Assembly: GCF_905397395.1 (NCBI RefSeq)
Contig: NZ_CAJPVH010000002.1
Coordinates: 62,001 to 126,000, forward strand
Reading direction: 5' to 3'
Source of the DNA: Cupriavidus campinensis
GTDB taxonomy: Bacteria > Pseudomonadota > Gammaproteobacteria > Burkholderiales > Burkholderiaceae
DNA: 64,000 nucleotides
Shown here: positions 26,113-34,522 of the stretch, piece after piece
Layout: each line of letters starts with the position of its first letter
Numbering within the stretch: the stretch's first letter is position 1
Notes under the pieces: model-generated
The model's database searches: none
Told to the model about the DNA's origin: nothing
What the model saw: only the letters and a program-made list of their open reading frames with translations
Position numbers and translations under genes: made by a program

Positions 26113-26889
26113 ATGACGACATCAAGCAAGGACATGAAGACCCCGCCGGTGGTATCGCCGGACGCCTGGGAGGCGGCACGCCAGCAGCTGCTGGTGAAGG
26201 AGAAGGCCCAGACCCGCGCGCGCGATGCGCTGGCCGCCGAGCGCCGCCGCATGCCGTGGATGGCGGTGGACAAGACGTACACCTTCGAGGGGCCCGCCGG
26301 CCAGGTCAGCCTGGCGGAGCTCTTCGACGGCCGGCGCCAGCTCATCGTGTACCGCGCCTTCTACGAACCCGGCGTGCATGGCTGGCCCGAGCACGCCTGC
26401 CGGGGCTGCTCGCTGGTGGCCGACCAGATCGCCCATCTGTCCCACCTGAACGCCCGGGACACCACGCTGGTATTCGTCTCGCGCGGGCCACAGGCGGAGA
26501 TCGCCGGGCTGAAGGCGCGCATGGGCTGGGAGGACATTCCGTGGTTCACCATCACGGACCGCTTCGATGCCGACTTCGGCGTGGACGAATGGCACGGCAC
26601 CAACGTTTTCTTCCGCGACGGCGACCGCATCTTCCGCACCTACTTCCTCAACAATCGGGGCGACGAGCAGATGGGCAACACCTGGAACTACCTCGACATC
26701 ACCCCGCTGGGGCGGCAGGAGCTCTGGGAGGACTCGCCCGAGGGCTACCCGCAGACGCCCACCTACAAGTGGTGGAACTGGCACGACAGCTACGTCGCCG
26801 GCGCGCCGCCCGACAGGAAATGGGTGGAGATCTCCACCGCCGGCGAGAAGGCATTCCGTGAAGCCTCGGCGGCGGACAGGAAGCCCTGA
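26113..26889 (+). CDS. DUF899 family thioredoxin-fold protein
   Basis: The 258-aa protein starts at the ATG at 26113, 10 bp after AGGAG. It contains WMAVDKTYTFEGPAGQVSLA, LIVYRAFYEPGVHGWPEHAC, RGCSLVADQIAHLSHLNARD and the C-terminal TYLMTTPLGRQE-like region (here NYLDITPLGRQE) characteristic of DUF899. The family adopts a thioredoxin-like fold without a well-defined reaction. CRGCS supplies a Cys pair that may be redox active. It is convergent with the purine deaminase unit and divergent from adc. Confidence 0.88.
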   Translation: MTTSSKDMKTPPVVSPDAWEAARQQLLVKEKAQTRARDALAAERRRMPWMAVDKTYTFEGPAGQVSLAELFDGRRQLIVYRAFYEPGVHGWPEHACRGCSLVADQIAHLSHLNARDTTLVFVSRGPQAEIAGLKARMGWEDIPWFTITDRFDADFGVDEWHGTNVFFRDGDRIFRTYFLNNRGDEQMGNTWNYLDITPLGRQELWEDSPEGYPQTPTYKWWNWHDSYVAGAPPDRKWVEISTAGEKAFREASAADRKP

Positions 26890-26925
26890 GCGCCGCACCC
26901 CCCGGGAAGCCTTCGGCCGGGGCGC

Positions 26926-28335
26926 CTACGCCATCAGCACTTCCAGCGCCGCGCGCGCCTCGCGGCGCAGCTTGTCCACGTCGAGCCCCACGACCTCGCC
27001 CTGGCGCACCACGTGCCGGCCGCGCACGAACACGTCGCGTACCGGGGTGGGTTCGCCCGCCGCCACCGGGGCGGTGGCGATGTCGTGGAAGCCGGCAAAG
27101 CGCAGGCCGCCCACGTCGTAGATCGCCAGATCGGCGGACTGCCCCGGCGCCAGCGTGCCCACGCCGGGCAGGCCCAGCACCTGCGCGCCGCCGGCCGTGC
27201 CCCAGTGGATGACCTCTTCCACGCGGGTCTGCGCCGCGCCGCCCAGCGCCCGGTGCACCAGCCACGCGAAATTGGCCTCGTGCACCATGCTGCCGGACTC
27301 GTTCGACGCCACGCCATCCACGCCGATCGACACCGGCACGCCGGCATCGGCCATCGCGCGCACCGGCGCAATGCCGCTGCCGAGCCGCGCGTTGCTGACC
27401 GGGCAGTGCGCCATGCCGGTGCCGGTACTGCCGAGCAAGCGGATCTCGTCCGGCGTGACGGTGACGAGGTGGGCGAACCAGACGTCCGGGCCGAGCCAGT
27501 CGTGGTCGGCCACGAACTGCACCGGCGTGCAGCGGTACTTCTCCGCGCAGAAGCGCACGTAGTTGTCGGTCTCCGACAGGTGCGTGTGCAGCCGCAGCCC
27601 CATGCCACGGGCGAAGCCGGCCACCTCGCGCAGCAGCACGGGCGGCAGCGAGAACGTGGGCGTGGTCGGCGCCACCGCCACGCGGCGCAGGCCGTCTGGC
27701 GCGGCATCGTGGTAGCGGGCCTTCAGACGTTCGATATCGCCGAGCATCTCGTCTAGGGTCTCCGGCACCAGCGCCGTGGCGCGCATGCCGGGATGGTCGC
27801 CGGCGGACTGGATCGCGCCGCCCCGGCACAGCACCAGCCGCATGCCGAGCGCTTCGGCTTCCTCGAACAGCGCGTCGCCGGTCTCCGCGCCATGGCCGTG
27901 GTGGTAGAGGTAGTGATGGTCGGCGCAGGTGGTGGTGCCAGACAGCAGCAGTTCGGCAATGCCCAGCCGCACCGCCGTGCGGAACAGGTCGGGCGTGAAG
28001 CGCGCCAGCCGGGGGTAGGGCACGCTGGCCAGCCAGTCCTGGAGATCGGCATTCATGCCGGCCGGCACCGCCTTGAGCAGGTTCTGGAACAGGTGATGAT
28101 GGGTGTTGACCCAGCCGGGGTAGACCACGCAGCCGGTGGCGTCGATGACCGTCTCGTCGGCGCCCGGCACGAGCCCGGCCGCCAGTTCGGCGATGCGCCC
28201 GTCGCGGATGCGGATGTCAACGGCGCCCGCACGCGCCGCGGCGCCGGCCCGGCCGGTCATCACGGCCGCCGCGCCGCGCACCAGCAGGTTGCCTTGCAGG
28301 GCGTGGCGAAGGGAAGGGGAGAGAGGGGTGGTCAT
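26926..28335 (-). CDS. Amidohydrolase, probable 8-oxoguanine deaminase
   Basis: From the ATG at 28335 the product is 469 aa. The open frame continues upstream but that stretch is the wrong frame of the permease gene. It is a cyclic-amidohydrolase/deaminase barrel with metal ligands HxH in WVNTHHHLFQNLL, LHTHLSETDNYV, and the catalytic Asp in IGVDGVASNES. The motif GMAHCPVSNARLGSGIAP is typical of 8-oxoguanine/guanine and s-triazine deaminases. It should deaminate an oxidised purine to urate or a related product. The purine-type permease gene lies 2 bp upstream, consistent with import followed by deamination. Exact substrate among N-heterocycles is uncertain. Confidence 0.85.
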   Translation of the reverse strand: MTTPLSPSLRHALQGNLLVRGAAAVMTGRAGAAARAGAVDIRIRDGRIAELAAGLVPGADETVIDATGCVVYPGWVNTHHHLFQNLLKAVPAGMNADLQDWLASVPYPRLARFTPDLFRTAVRLGIAELLLSGTTTCADHHYLYHHGHGAETGDALFEEAEALGMRLVLCRGGAIQSAGDHPGMRATALVPETLDEMLGDIERLKARYHDAAPDGLRRVAVAPTTPTFSLPPVLLREVAGFARGMGLRLHTHLSETDNYVRFCAEKYRCTPVQFVADHDWLGPDVWFAHLVTVTPDEIRLLGSTGTGMAHCPVSNARLGSGIAPVRAMADAGVPVSIGVDGVASNESGSMVHEANFAWLVHRALGGAAQTRVEEVIHWGTAGGAQVLGLPGVGTLAPGQSADLAIYDVGGLRFAGFHDIATAPVAAGEPTPVRDVFVRGRHVVRQGEVVGLDVDKLRREARAALEVLMA

Positions 28336-28337
28336 GG

Positions 28338-29690
28338 CTACATCTCCGCGATGTGTTCGGGCGTGACGGCCAGCTCCGGCTCCTCGTCGCGCACGGGAAT
28401 GCCGTTGAGCAGCAGGTTGAGGAAGACCGACACCACGCAGGCGATGATCACGCTGCTGTGGACGAACGGTTGCAGCGCGGCGGGCAGCCTGGCAAGCAGG
28501 GACGGCATGATCACCGGCATCAGCGCGCAGCCCAGCGTGATGGCCACCACGCTGAGGTTGGCCGGCTTGCGCTCGTAGTCCACCTGGCCGAGCGTGCGGA
28601 TGCCCGCCGCGACCACCACGCCGAACATCACCAGCGCGGCGCCGCCGAGCGCAGCCGAGGGGATCGACGAGAACAGCGCGCCGATCTTCGGCACCAGCGC
28701 CACCGCGCAGAGCATCACGCCGCAGGTGGCCACCACCCAGCGGCTGCGCACCCCGGTAACGATGACCAGGCCCACGTTCTCCATGAAGGCGATGAACGGG
28801 AACGCGGCGAACATGCCGCCGATGGCGCTGGCCAGCCCGTTGGCGCGCAGGCCGTTGGTGGCCTCGCGCTCGGTGACGGGCCGCTTGACGATGTCGCCGA
28901 TGGCCACGAACAGCCCCATCGACTCGACCATCTGCACCACCATCACGATCACCATGGTGGCGATGGCGCCGGCGTTGAAGGTCGGCAGCCCGAACGCAAA
29001 CGGCGTGACCAGCGTGAACCAGGGCGCACGCGCCACCTCGTCGAAATTGCCCATGCCGAGCAGCCACGCCGCCCCGCCGCCCATCAGCAGGCCGATCAGC
29101 ACTGCCAGGCTGCGCACGAGCTTGCCGCCGTGGCTGTTCACGAACAGGATCAGCGCCACCGTGCCGAACGCCACCACGAAGAACATCGGCGAGCCGAAAT
29201 CCTTGGCGCCGTGCCCGCCGCCGGCCCACTGGTAGGCCACCGGAAACAGCGACAGCCCCACGGCGGTGATGATGCAGCCGCTCACCACGGGCGGAAAGAA
29301 GCGCTTGAGCCGGCCGATCACCGGGGCCAGGAACAGCGTGATGACGCCAGCGCCGATCACCGCGCCGCAGACGCCGTTGAAGCCCAGCGCGGGGTCGCTG
29401 CCGATGGCGATGACCGGCCCCACGGAGCCGAACGCCACGCCCTGCATCAGCGGCAGCCGTACGCCGAACTTCCAGACGCCCACGGTTTGCAGCAGCGTGG
29501 CGATGCCGGAGGTGAACAGCGCGGTGCTGATCAGCAGCGTGGTCTGGGCCGGCGTCATCTTGAGCGCGCCGGCCACGATCATGGGCACCGCAATGGCGCC
29601 GAGGTAGCTGACCAGCATGTGCTGGAAGCCGAGCGAGACCATCGCCCGGGCGGGCAGCATCTGGTCGACGGGGTGGACTGGGGGTTGCAT
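28338..29690 (-). CDS. NCS2-family nucleobase (purine) permease
   Basis: From the ATG at 29690, with AGGAG 8 bp upstream, the product is 450 aa with 12-14 hydrophobic segments. The first helix has LGFQHMLVSYLGAIAVPMIV, as in UraA/XanQ/UacT proteins. The NAT signature near residue 300 reads ENVGLVIVTGVRSRWV; ENxG with TxxxSR is typical of xanthine/urate-type members. It is an inner-membrane symporter, here coupled to an 8-oxoguanine-deaminase-like gene and divergent from an AraC-type regulator. A second, related permease occurs at 39873-41264. Confidence 0.9.
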   Translation of the reverse strand: MQPPVHPVDQMLPARAMVSLGFQHMLVSYLGAIAVPMIVAGALKMTPAQTTLLISTALFTSGIATLLQTVGVWKFGVRLPLMQGVAFGSVGPVIAIGSDPALGFNGVCGAVIGAGVITLFLAPVIGRLKRFFPPVVSGCIITAVGLSLFPVAYQWAGGGHGAKDFGSPMFFVVAFGTVALILFVNSHGGKLVRSLAVLIGLLMGGGAAWLLGMGNFDEVARAPWFTLVTPFAFGLPTFNAGAIATMVIVMVVQMVESMGLFVAIGDIVKRPVTEREATNGLRANGLASAIGGMFAAFPFIAFMENVGLVIVTGVRSRWVVATCGVMLCAVALVPKIGALFSSIPSAALGGAALVMFGVVVAAGIRTLGQVDYERKPANLSVVAITLGCALMPVIMPSLLARLPAALQPFVHSSVIIACVVSVFLNLLLNGIPVRDEEPELAVTPEHIAEM

Positions 29691-29923
29691 GGGGGCGTCT
29701 CCTGCCATGTTGGAAGGGCGGGCCAGCCGATCGTGGTCGGGCCGTGCTGCCGCCGGGGGCCGCGTGGCCGCCTGCACTGACAGTAGCGAGCGCGGCGCGG
29801 CGGCCGTAGCATCGATGCGAAGCCGCCAGCACGGAAACGAAAAGGCACAGCACAGCGGGTTTCCCTGACTTGCCCGCATGGGTCGCGGCTCCTACGATGG
29901 CCGCACCTCACCGGAGACGTGCC

Positions 29924-30922
29924 ATGACGCAGCGCGCCGCATCGCAGACAGGCAACACGGCCCACGCTGGCCGCGCACGGGCGCTGGACCACGTGCAGTC
30001 GCTCTCCGCGCGGGTGTTTGGGCCCACACGGCTCGATATCGGGGACGCTACGGGGGACGCCGAGGATGACGCACCGGACGTGCAGCTGCGCACGTGCCAG
30101 ATCGGTCACCTGACGCTGGCCACCACGCGCTATGGCCGGGCGATGGAGATCGAGCCGCGCGTTGGCAAGGACGAATTCGTGATCCAGACCGTGACGGCGG
30201 GCCGCTGCCGGCTGCTGGCGGGAGGCCGCGCCGCCGAGATGCCGGTGGGCGCGGTGCGCGTGTTTTCGCCGTCGCTGCCGGTGCGGCTACAGCCCGATGC
30301 CGACTGCGAGCGCTTCAGCGTGGTCATCCGCCGGCAGGCGCTGGAGGCGGCGTTTCTGGAATGCTTCAGCTTCGACGCGCCGGCGCCGCTGGTCTTCGAT
30401 TTCCACGCGGCGGATTCGGCGCGCTGGCAGGCGATGATGGCGTGGCTGCGTACGGAGTTCGACGCCCGCGCGCAAGGCGCCGCATTGGCCACCGAGGCGA
30501 TCACCGACGCCGCCATCGAGCGGCTGGTGCTCGGCACGCTGCTGGTGGACCAGTTCGGCCACGACGGCAGCCTGCTGCCGCGCGGCTTCCGGGCCGCGCT
30601 GCCGGCCTACGTGCGTTGCGCCATCCGCTACCTGCGTGCCCACCTCGACAAGCCGGTCACGCTGGGCGCGCTGGCCGCCCATTGCGGCGTGTGCGAACGC
30701 ACCCTGCAACTGGGCTTCCGCAAGGCCAAGAACACCACGCCGATGGAGTACCTGCGCGTGCTGCGCCTCCAGGCGGCGCGCGCGGACCTCCAGCGCGCCA
30801 CGCCGGGGCGCGGCGCGGTCTCCGCCATCGCCCTGCGGCACGGCTTCACGCACCTGAGCCTGTTCTCGCGCGAGTACCAGCGCGAATTCGGCGAACTGCC
30901 TTCGGCCACGTTGCGGCGCTGA
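29924..30922 (+). CDS. AraC-family transcriptional regulator
   Basis: From the ATG at 29924, with GGAG 8 bp upstream, the product is 332 aa. The N-terminal half resembles the AraC-binding-like sensor domain of NphR/FeaR-type regulators (FVIQTVTAGRCRLLAGG; FSPSLPVRLQPDADCERFSV). The C-terminal 100 residues form the double helix-turn-helix (LGALAAHCGVCERTLQLGFR; AIALRHGFTHLSLFSREYQR). It is divergent from the permease-deaminase pair and probably activates it in response to a purine. Confidence 0.9.
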   Translation: MTQRAASQTGNTAHAGRARALDHVQSLSARVFGPTRLDIGDATGDAEDDAPDVQLRTCQIGHLTLATTRYGRAMEIEPRVGKDEFVIQTVTAGRCRLLAGGRAAEMPVGAVRVFSPSLPVRLQPDADCERFSVVIRRQALEAAFLECFSFDAPAPLVFDFHAADSARWQAMMAWLRTEFDARAQGAALATEAITDAAIERLVLGTLLVDQFGHDGSLLPRGFRAALPAYVRCAIRYLRAHLDKPVTLGALAAHCGVCERTLQLGFRKAKNTTPMEYLRVLRLQAARADLQRATPGRGAVSAIALRHGFTHLSLFSREYQREFGELPSATLRR

Positions 30923-30940
30923 GGGGATGCGGGGCATCGC

Positions 30941-30980
30941 CGCACGATCCCGCACGATGCCGCACGATGCCGCACGGTGG
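30941..30980 (+). repeat. Four tandem copies of a 10-bp repeat
   Basis: The unit CGCACGATGC occurs as CGCACGATCC, CGCACGATGC, CGCACGATGC and CGCACGGTGG between two convergent genes. It shows no dyad symmetry strong enough for a terminator. Confidence 0.85.
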
Positions 30981-30984
30981 AGGC

Positions 30985-31635
30985 TCAGGCGGCCGCGCTG
31001 GCAGCTTCCATCACATGCTTCAACTGTTGGGCAACATCGCTGGCGTGTGCGTAGCCGCCCGAGACGTGGTGAAGACGGCCGCCGTGATCCAGGACCAGCG
31101 CCGGGAAGCTGGAAATGCCCCAGCCGCGTGCGGTGCGGAAGTCTTCCACGGTGGCTGCGATGGCAGCGTCGCTGAGCCACTGGTCCAGGAACGTCTGCGC
31201 GGAAACGGCATGACCCTGACGATTCAGCGCCTGCGCCGCGACGTCCGCCAGTGCCTTGCCGTCCGTGGTGTCGAGCGCATCGACGTAGAACGCTGCCTGC
31301 AAGGCGCGGAATACCGCCAGGAGGTCGGATTGGGGGAATAGCTGGCGAGCCGTGACGACGGCGCGGCAGATGGGCTCGGTATCGTAGACAAAGTTCTCGC
31401 GCGCCATCAGCCCATCGCGATTGAACGGCAGACCGCTCGCGCTTTCCACCCGGCTCCAGTGATGGAGCCGGAAGCGCTTGCCGGCCTCGTCGAGGATGTC
31501 GGTGGCGCCAGCGCGGATGCCACCCACGACAATGCGCAACGGCAGATCGGGGAAGCGCTCACGAACCTCGGTCAATTCCTTGCCGAATCCATAGCACCAC
31601 GAGCACATCGGGTCGCCAACATAGACCAGTTCCAT
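30985..31635 (-). CDS. DsbA-family protein (FrnE/2-hydroxychromene isomerase-like)
   Basis: The 216-aa product has a thioredoxin-fold active site very near the N-terminus, VYVGDPMCSWCYGFGKEL (CSWC), without a signal peptide. The rest is helical with the family motif SSFPALVLDHGGRLHHVSGGY (cis-Pro strand). These cytoplasmic DsbA-like proteins act as thiol oxidoreductases. The nearest gene on the same strand (epoxide hydrolase) is 194 bp upstream, so coupling is weak. Confidence 0.88.
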   Translation of the reverse strand: MELVYVGDPMCSWCYGFGKELTEVRERFPDLPLRIVVGGIRAGATDILDEAGKRFRLHHWSRVESASGLPFNRDGLMARENFVYDTEPICRAVVTARQLFPQSDLLAVFRALQAAFYVDALDTTDGKALADVAAQALNRQGHAVSAQTFLDQWLSDAAIAATVEDFRTARGWGISSFPALVLDHGGRLHHVSGGYAHASDVAQQLKHVMEAASAAA

Positions 31636-31829
31636 TTCTTGCCTTTGATCGTTAGAGGGTCGCGCCGTGGCGACCGGGTGGAGATGCGCCTTCCGGCGCG
31701 GATCGAGCTTTCGGTAATGAAGAGGACTATAGAAGCGCGGACTGGCCCGATGAAGCCATCCAGGTGAACTTGAATTGATACATGGTGGAACAAGTCCGCG
31801 CCCTGAGCGTCAACGCTTACGCGTCTGCG

Positions 31830-33173
31830 CTAGCGCAACGACCTGAAGCTCGTGCGGACTTCTTCCGTGAACGCCCGGGGTTGTTCCCACGCCGCGAAGT
31901 GGCCGCCCTTGGGCAGGCGGTTGAAGTGAATCAGCTTCGGGTAGGCACGCTCCGCCCAGCTTCGTGGCGCGGCGTAGATCTCGTCGGGGAACACACTCAC
32001 GGCAACCGGAATGGCGACGTGCTTCGGCGCGAAAAAGTCGAGCTTGTTCTCCCAATATAGCCGCGCTGAAGACACCGCAGTGTTGGTCAGCCAGTACAGC
32101 GTGACGTTGTCGAGCACGTCATCGCGCGTCAGGCCTTCCGGCTGTCCGTCGAACACGCGTGCGATCAGTGCCTGGCTGGCCGCATCGTGGTCGAGCATCC
32201 ACGCCGCGAGGCCGACCGGCGAGTCCGCGAGCGCATACAGCGTCTGCGGGCGGTTCGCCATCTCCAGCGCATAGCCAAGCCCTTGCTTGTAGAACGTGTC
32301 GAGCTGCGCGTACGCATGCTGCTCGTCGGGTCCCAGTCCACCCGGCGCGGCCCCGCCCGCCTTGAGCGCGTTGGCGATGTCTTGCGGAATGGTGGCCGGC
32401 ATGTTGGTGTGAATGCCGATCAGCTCCGGAGGCGCGATCAGCGCCATCTGCTCGGTTACCGCATTGCCCCAGTCGCCACCTTGTGCCGCAAAGCGCGTAA
32501 AGCCGAGCCGCTGCATTAGGGTGACCCACGCGCGTGCGATGCGCGCGGGATCCCAGCCGGTGGTGGTCGGCTTGCCCGAGAAGCCGTGACCCGGCAGCGA
32601 CGGAATTACCACGTCAAAGGCGTCGGCCGCCGAACCACCATACGCGGTGGGGTCCGTGAGCGGGCCGATGACCTTCAGCTGCTCGATGATCGAGCCGGGC
32701 CATCCATGCGTGATGATGATCGGCAGCGCGTGGCTGTGCTTCGAGCGCACGTGGATGAAATGAATGTCGAGACCGTCGATCTCGGTGACGAACTGCGGCG
32801 TCGCGTTGAGCCGGGCCTCGATCCTGCGCCAATCGTAGTGCGCCTCCCAGTACTGCGCGAGCTTGCGCACTGTAGAAAGTTGCACGCCCTGCGTGGCGTC
32901 GGTGACTGTCTCGCGCTCGGGCCACTGCGTCGCCCGGATGCGCCGTCGCAGATCGACGAGGCGGGACTCCGGCACATGCACGCGCAGCGGGCGGATGGCC
33001 GTGCCGCCGGCTGGATTGCCGGACGGGCTGGCGATCCCGACGCTTGGCGGGCTCTCGCCGGCAAAGGCGAATTCGCTCAGGGACCCGCTGGCGACGGCTG
33101 CCGCTGCCGCACCCACGGAATAGCCGATAAAGCGGCGGCGCGATGGCGCCTGGGGAAGTGCATCGTTTGACAT
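31830..33173 (-). CDS. Tat-exported epoxide hydrolase (alpha/beta hydrolase with EHN domain)
   Basis: The 447-aa protein starts with a twin-arginine signal (SRRRFIGYSVGAAAAAVASG), so it is exported folded. The N-terminal epoxide-hydrolase cap (EHN) follows (RPLRVHVPESRLVDLRRRIR, WREL-like region). The catalytic core has HGWPGS as oxyanion loop, the nucleophile Asp in QGGDWGNAVTEQM and the catalytic His in KGGHFAAWEQP. All key residues are present, so it should be active in the periplasm. The substrate is unknown, and export is unusual for this family, although Tat-targeted members are known. Confidence 0.9.
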   Translation of the reverse strand: MSNDALPQAPSRRRFIGYSVGAAAAAVASGSLSEFAFAGESPPSVGIASPSGNPAGGTAIRPLRVHVPESRLVDLRRRIRATQWPERETVTDATQGVQLSTVRKLAQYWEAHYDWRRIEARLNATPQFVTEIDGLDIHFIHVRSKHSHALPIIITHGWPGSIIEQLKVIGPLTDPTAYGGSAADAFDVVIPSLPGHGFSGKPTTTGWDPARIARAWVTLMQRLGFTRFAAQGGDWGNAVTEQMALIAPPELIGIHTNMPATIPQDIANALKAGGAAPGGLGPDEQHAYAQLDTFYKQGLGYALEMANRPQTLYALADSPVGLAAWMLDHDAASQALIARVFDGQPEGLTRDDVLDNVTLYWLTNTAVSSARLYWENKLDFFAPKHVAIPVAVSVFPDEIYAAPRSWAERAYPKLIHFNRLPKGGHFAAWEQPRAFTEEVRTSFRSLR

Positions 33174-33400
33174 ACAAGCTCCTGGTTATCCATTGAGTCC
33201 GGTTGGCGGCGCAGACGCCGCCAGGTCTTGGCAGCAGTATGGAAAAGTCGGAGCAGGACTTGAACGGTAGCCCGCGTACAACTCTTGTGCGGGGCAGGAA
33301 CAATGCTTCGCAAGAAAAAAGCGGTGCAGGCGGCGTCACGCCGCACTGCACCGGCAAACACCCGACTGTCCGGCAGACGGGTCCCAGAGCGGTATCAAAC

Positions 33401-33424
33401 CACCAATCAGGCCACCAATCAGGC
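33401..33424. repeat. 12-bp tandem duplication at the CobW-like gene end
   Basis: CACCAATCAGGC is perfectly duplicated head to tail. The stop codon of the CobW-like gene (33421-33419, minus strand) lies inside the second copy. The rest of the 245-bp gap up to the epoxide hydrolase start shows nothing I can support. Confidence 0.8.
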
Positions 33425-34522
33425 CGCCAGCTGGGCGGGCTGGCACACGCGCAGGAGCGTCTGGAGCCGTGCGCGGTCGAGGTTGCGGCCGATAAAGACG
33501 AACTTGCTCTCGCGCGGGCGCGCGTCCCACGGGTCGGCGGGATGGAAGTCCATCAGCCGGTGCACCGCCTGCAACACGTGGCGGCGGTCGTCGTCCTGCA
33601 CGGCGACGATGCCCTTCATGCGGAAGACGTCGTTGCCCTGCGCGGCCAGCAGGGCCTTGAGCGCGTGTTCCAGGCGCTGGCGGTCGAACGGGGTGTCGAA
33701 CAGCAGAGAGACCGACGTCACCGACGGGTCGTGGCGATGGGCGTGGTCGTCGTCATCCGCATGGCCGTGCTCGCAGGTCTCGTCGCAAACATGTTCGTGA
33801 TCATGGCCGTGGTCGTGCCCGTAATCATGCCCATGCAGGTCGTCCGCCGGCAGCGTGGCCACGCCGGGCGTGAAGCCACCGATGCCGAGGATGCGCGACA
33901 GATCCACCTGAGCGTGGTTCGAGCGCAGGATCTGCGCGCCCTCGTTCAGGTGATGAAGCCGGGCGGCCAGCGCATCGAGCCGTTCGGCGCTCACCAGGTC
34001 GGACTTGTTCAGAATGATGCGGTCCGCCGCCACGATCTGGTCCACCGCCTGGTTGTCGAAGCCGGAGAGCTGCGGGTCGTCCAGGTGCGATTCGATGTGC
34101 ACGGCATCCACCAGCGTCAGGATGCCGTCGAGCGTCACCTGCTTCGCCACGTCGTTGTCCATGAAGAAGGTGGCCGCCACCGGCGTGGGGTCGGCCAGCC
34201 CGCTGGTTTCCACGAGGATATGGTCGAAGCGCTCCGGCTGGGCCAGCAGCGTCTGGAGAATGCGCACGAGGTCGGTCCGCACATCCACCACGCAGCAGAT
34301 GCAGCCGTTGGTCATCTGGTAGATCTCCTCGTCCGAGGTCATCACCAGATCCGAATCGACATCCACCTCGCCAAACTCGTTCTCGATGACCGCGATGCGG
34401 TGGCCGTGCTTCTGCGTTAGGATGTGGTTGAGCAGCGTGGTCTTGCCGGCGCCAAGGAAGCCGGTGAGGATGGTCACGGGCACGGGCGGCAGGGACTGCG
34501 GGGTAGCTTGCGGAAGGGTCAT
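33419..34522 (-). CDS. CobW/COG0523-family GTP-dependent metallochaperone
   Basis: From the ATG at 34522 the product is 367 aa. It has Walker A TGFLGAGKTTLLNHIL (about residues 19-34), the family metal site GCICCVV near residue 75 (CxCC), Walker B-like DHILVETSGLADP, and NKSD. A His/Asp-rich metal-binding stretch spans about residues 223-260 and contains CDETCEHGH. COG0523 GTPases deliver metals to client enzymes. It overlaps the UbiX-like gene by 4 bp and ends the molybdenum hydroxylase operon; likely clients are the metal-dependent amidohydrolases or decarboxylase nearby. This client choice is inference. Confidence 0.92.
   Translation of the reverse strand: MTLPQATPQSLPPVPVTILTGFLGAGKTTLLNHILTQKHGHRIAVIENEFGEVDVDSDLVMTSDEEIYQMTNGCICCVVDVRTDLVRILQTLLAQPERFDHILVETSGLADPTPVAATFFMDNDVAKQVTLDGILTLVDAVHIESHLDDPQLSGFDNQAVDQIVAADRIILNKSDLVSAERLDALAARLHHLNEGAQILRSNHAQVDLSRILGIGGFTPGVATLPADDLHGHDYGHDHGHDHEHVCDETCEHGHADDDDHAHRHDPSVTSVSLLFDTPFDRQRLEHALKALLAAQGNDVFRMKGIVAVQDDDRRHVLQAVHRLMDFHPADPWDARPRESKFVFIGRNLDRARLQTLLRVCQPAQLAA

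Noticed and set aside
28336..29853. Fusion of the 8-oxoguanine-deaminase-like frame with 500 upstream codons
   Set aside because: The upstream codons are an alternative frame of the NCS2 permease gene, which has clear membrane helices and the NAT signature in its own frame.
26067..30980. Short tandem repeats as a CRISPR array
   Set aside because: Units are 9-10 bp with no spacers, and no cas genes are nearby.
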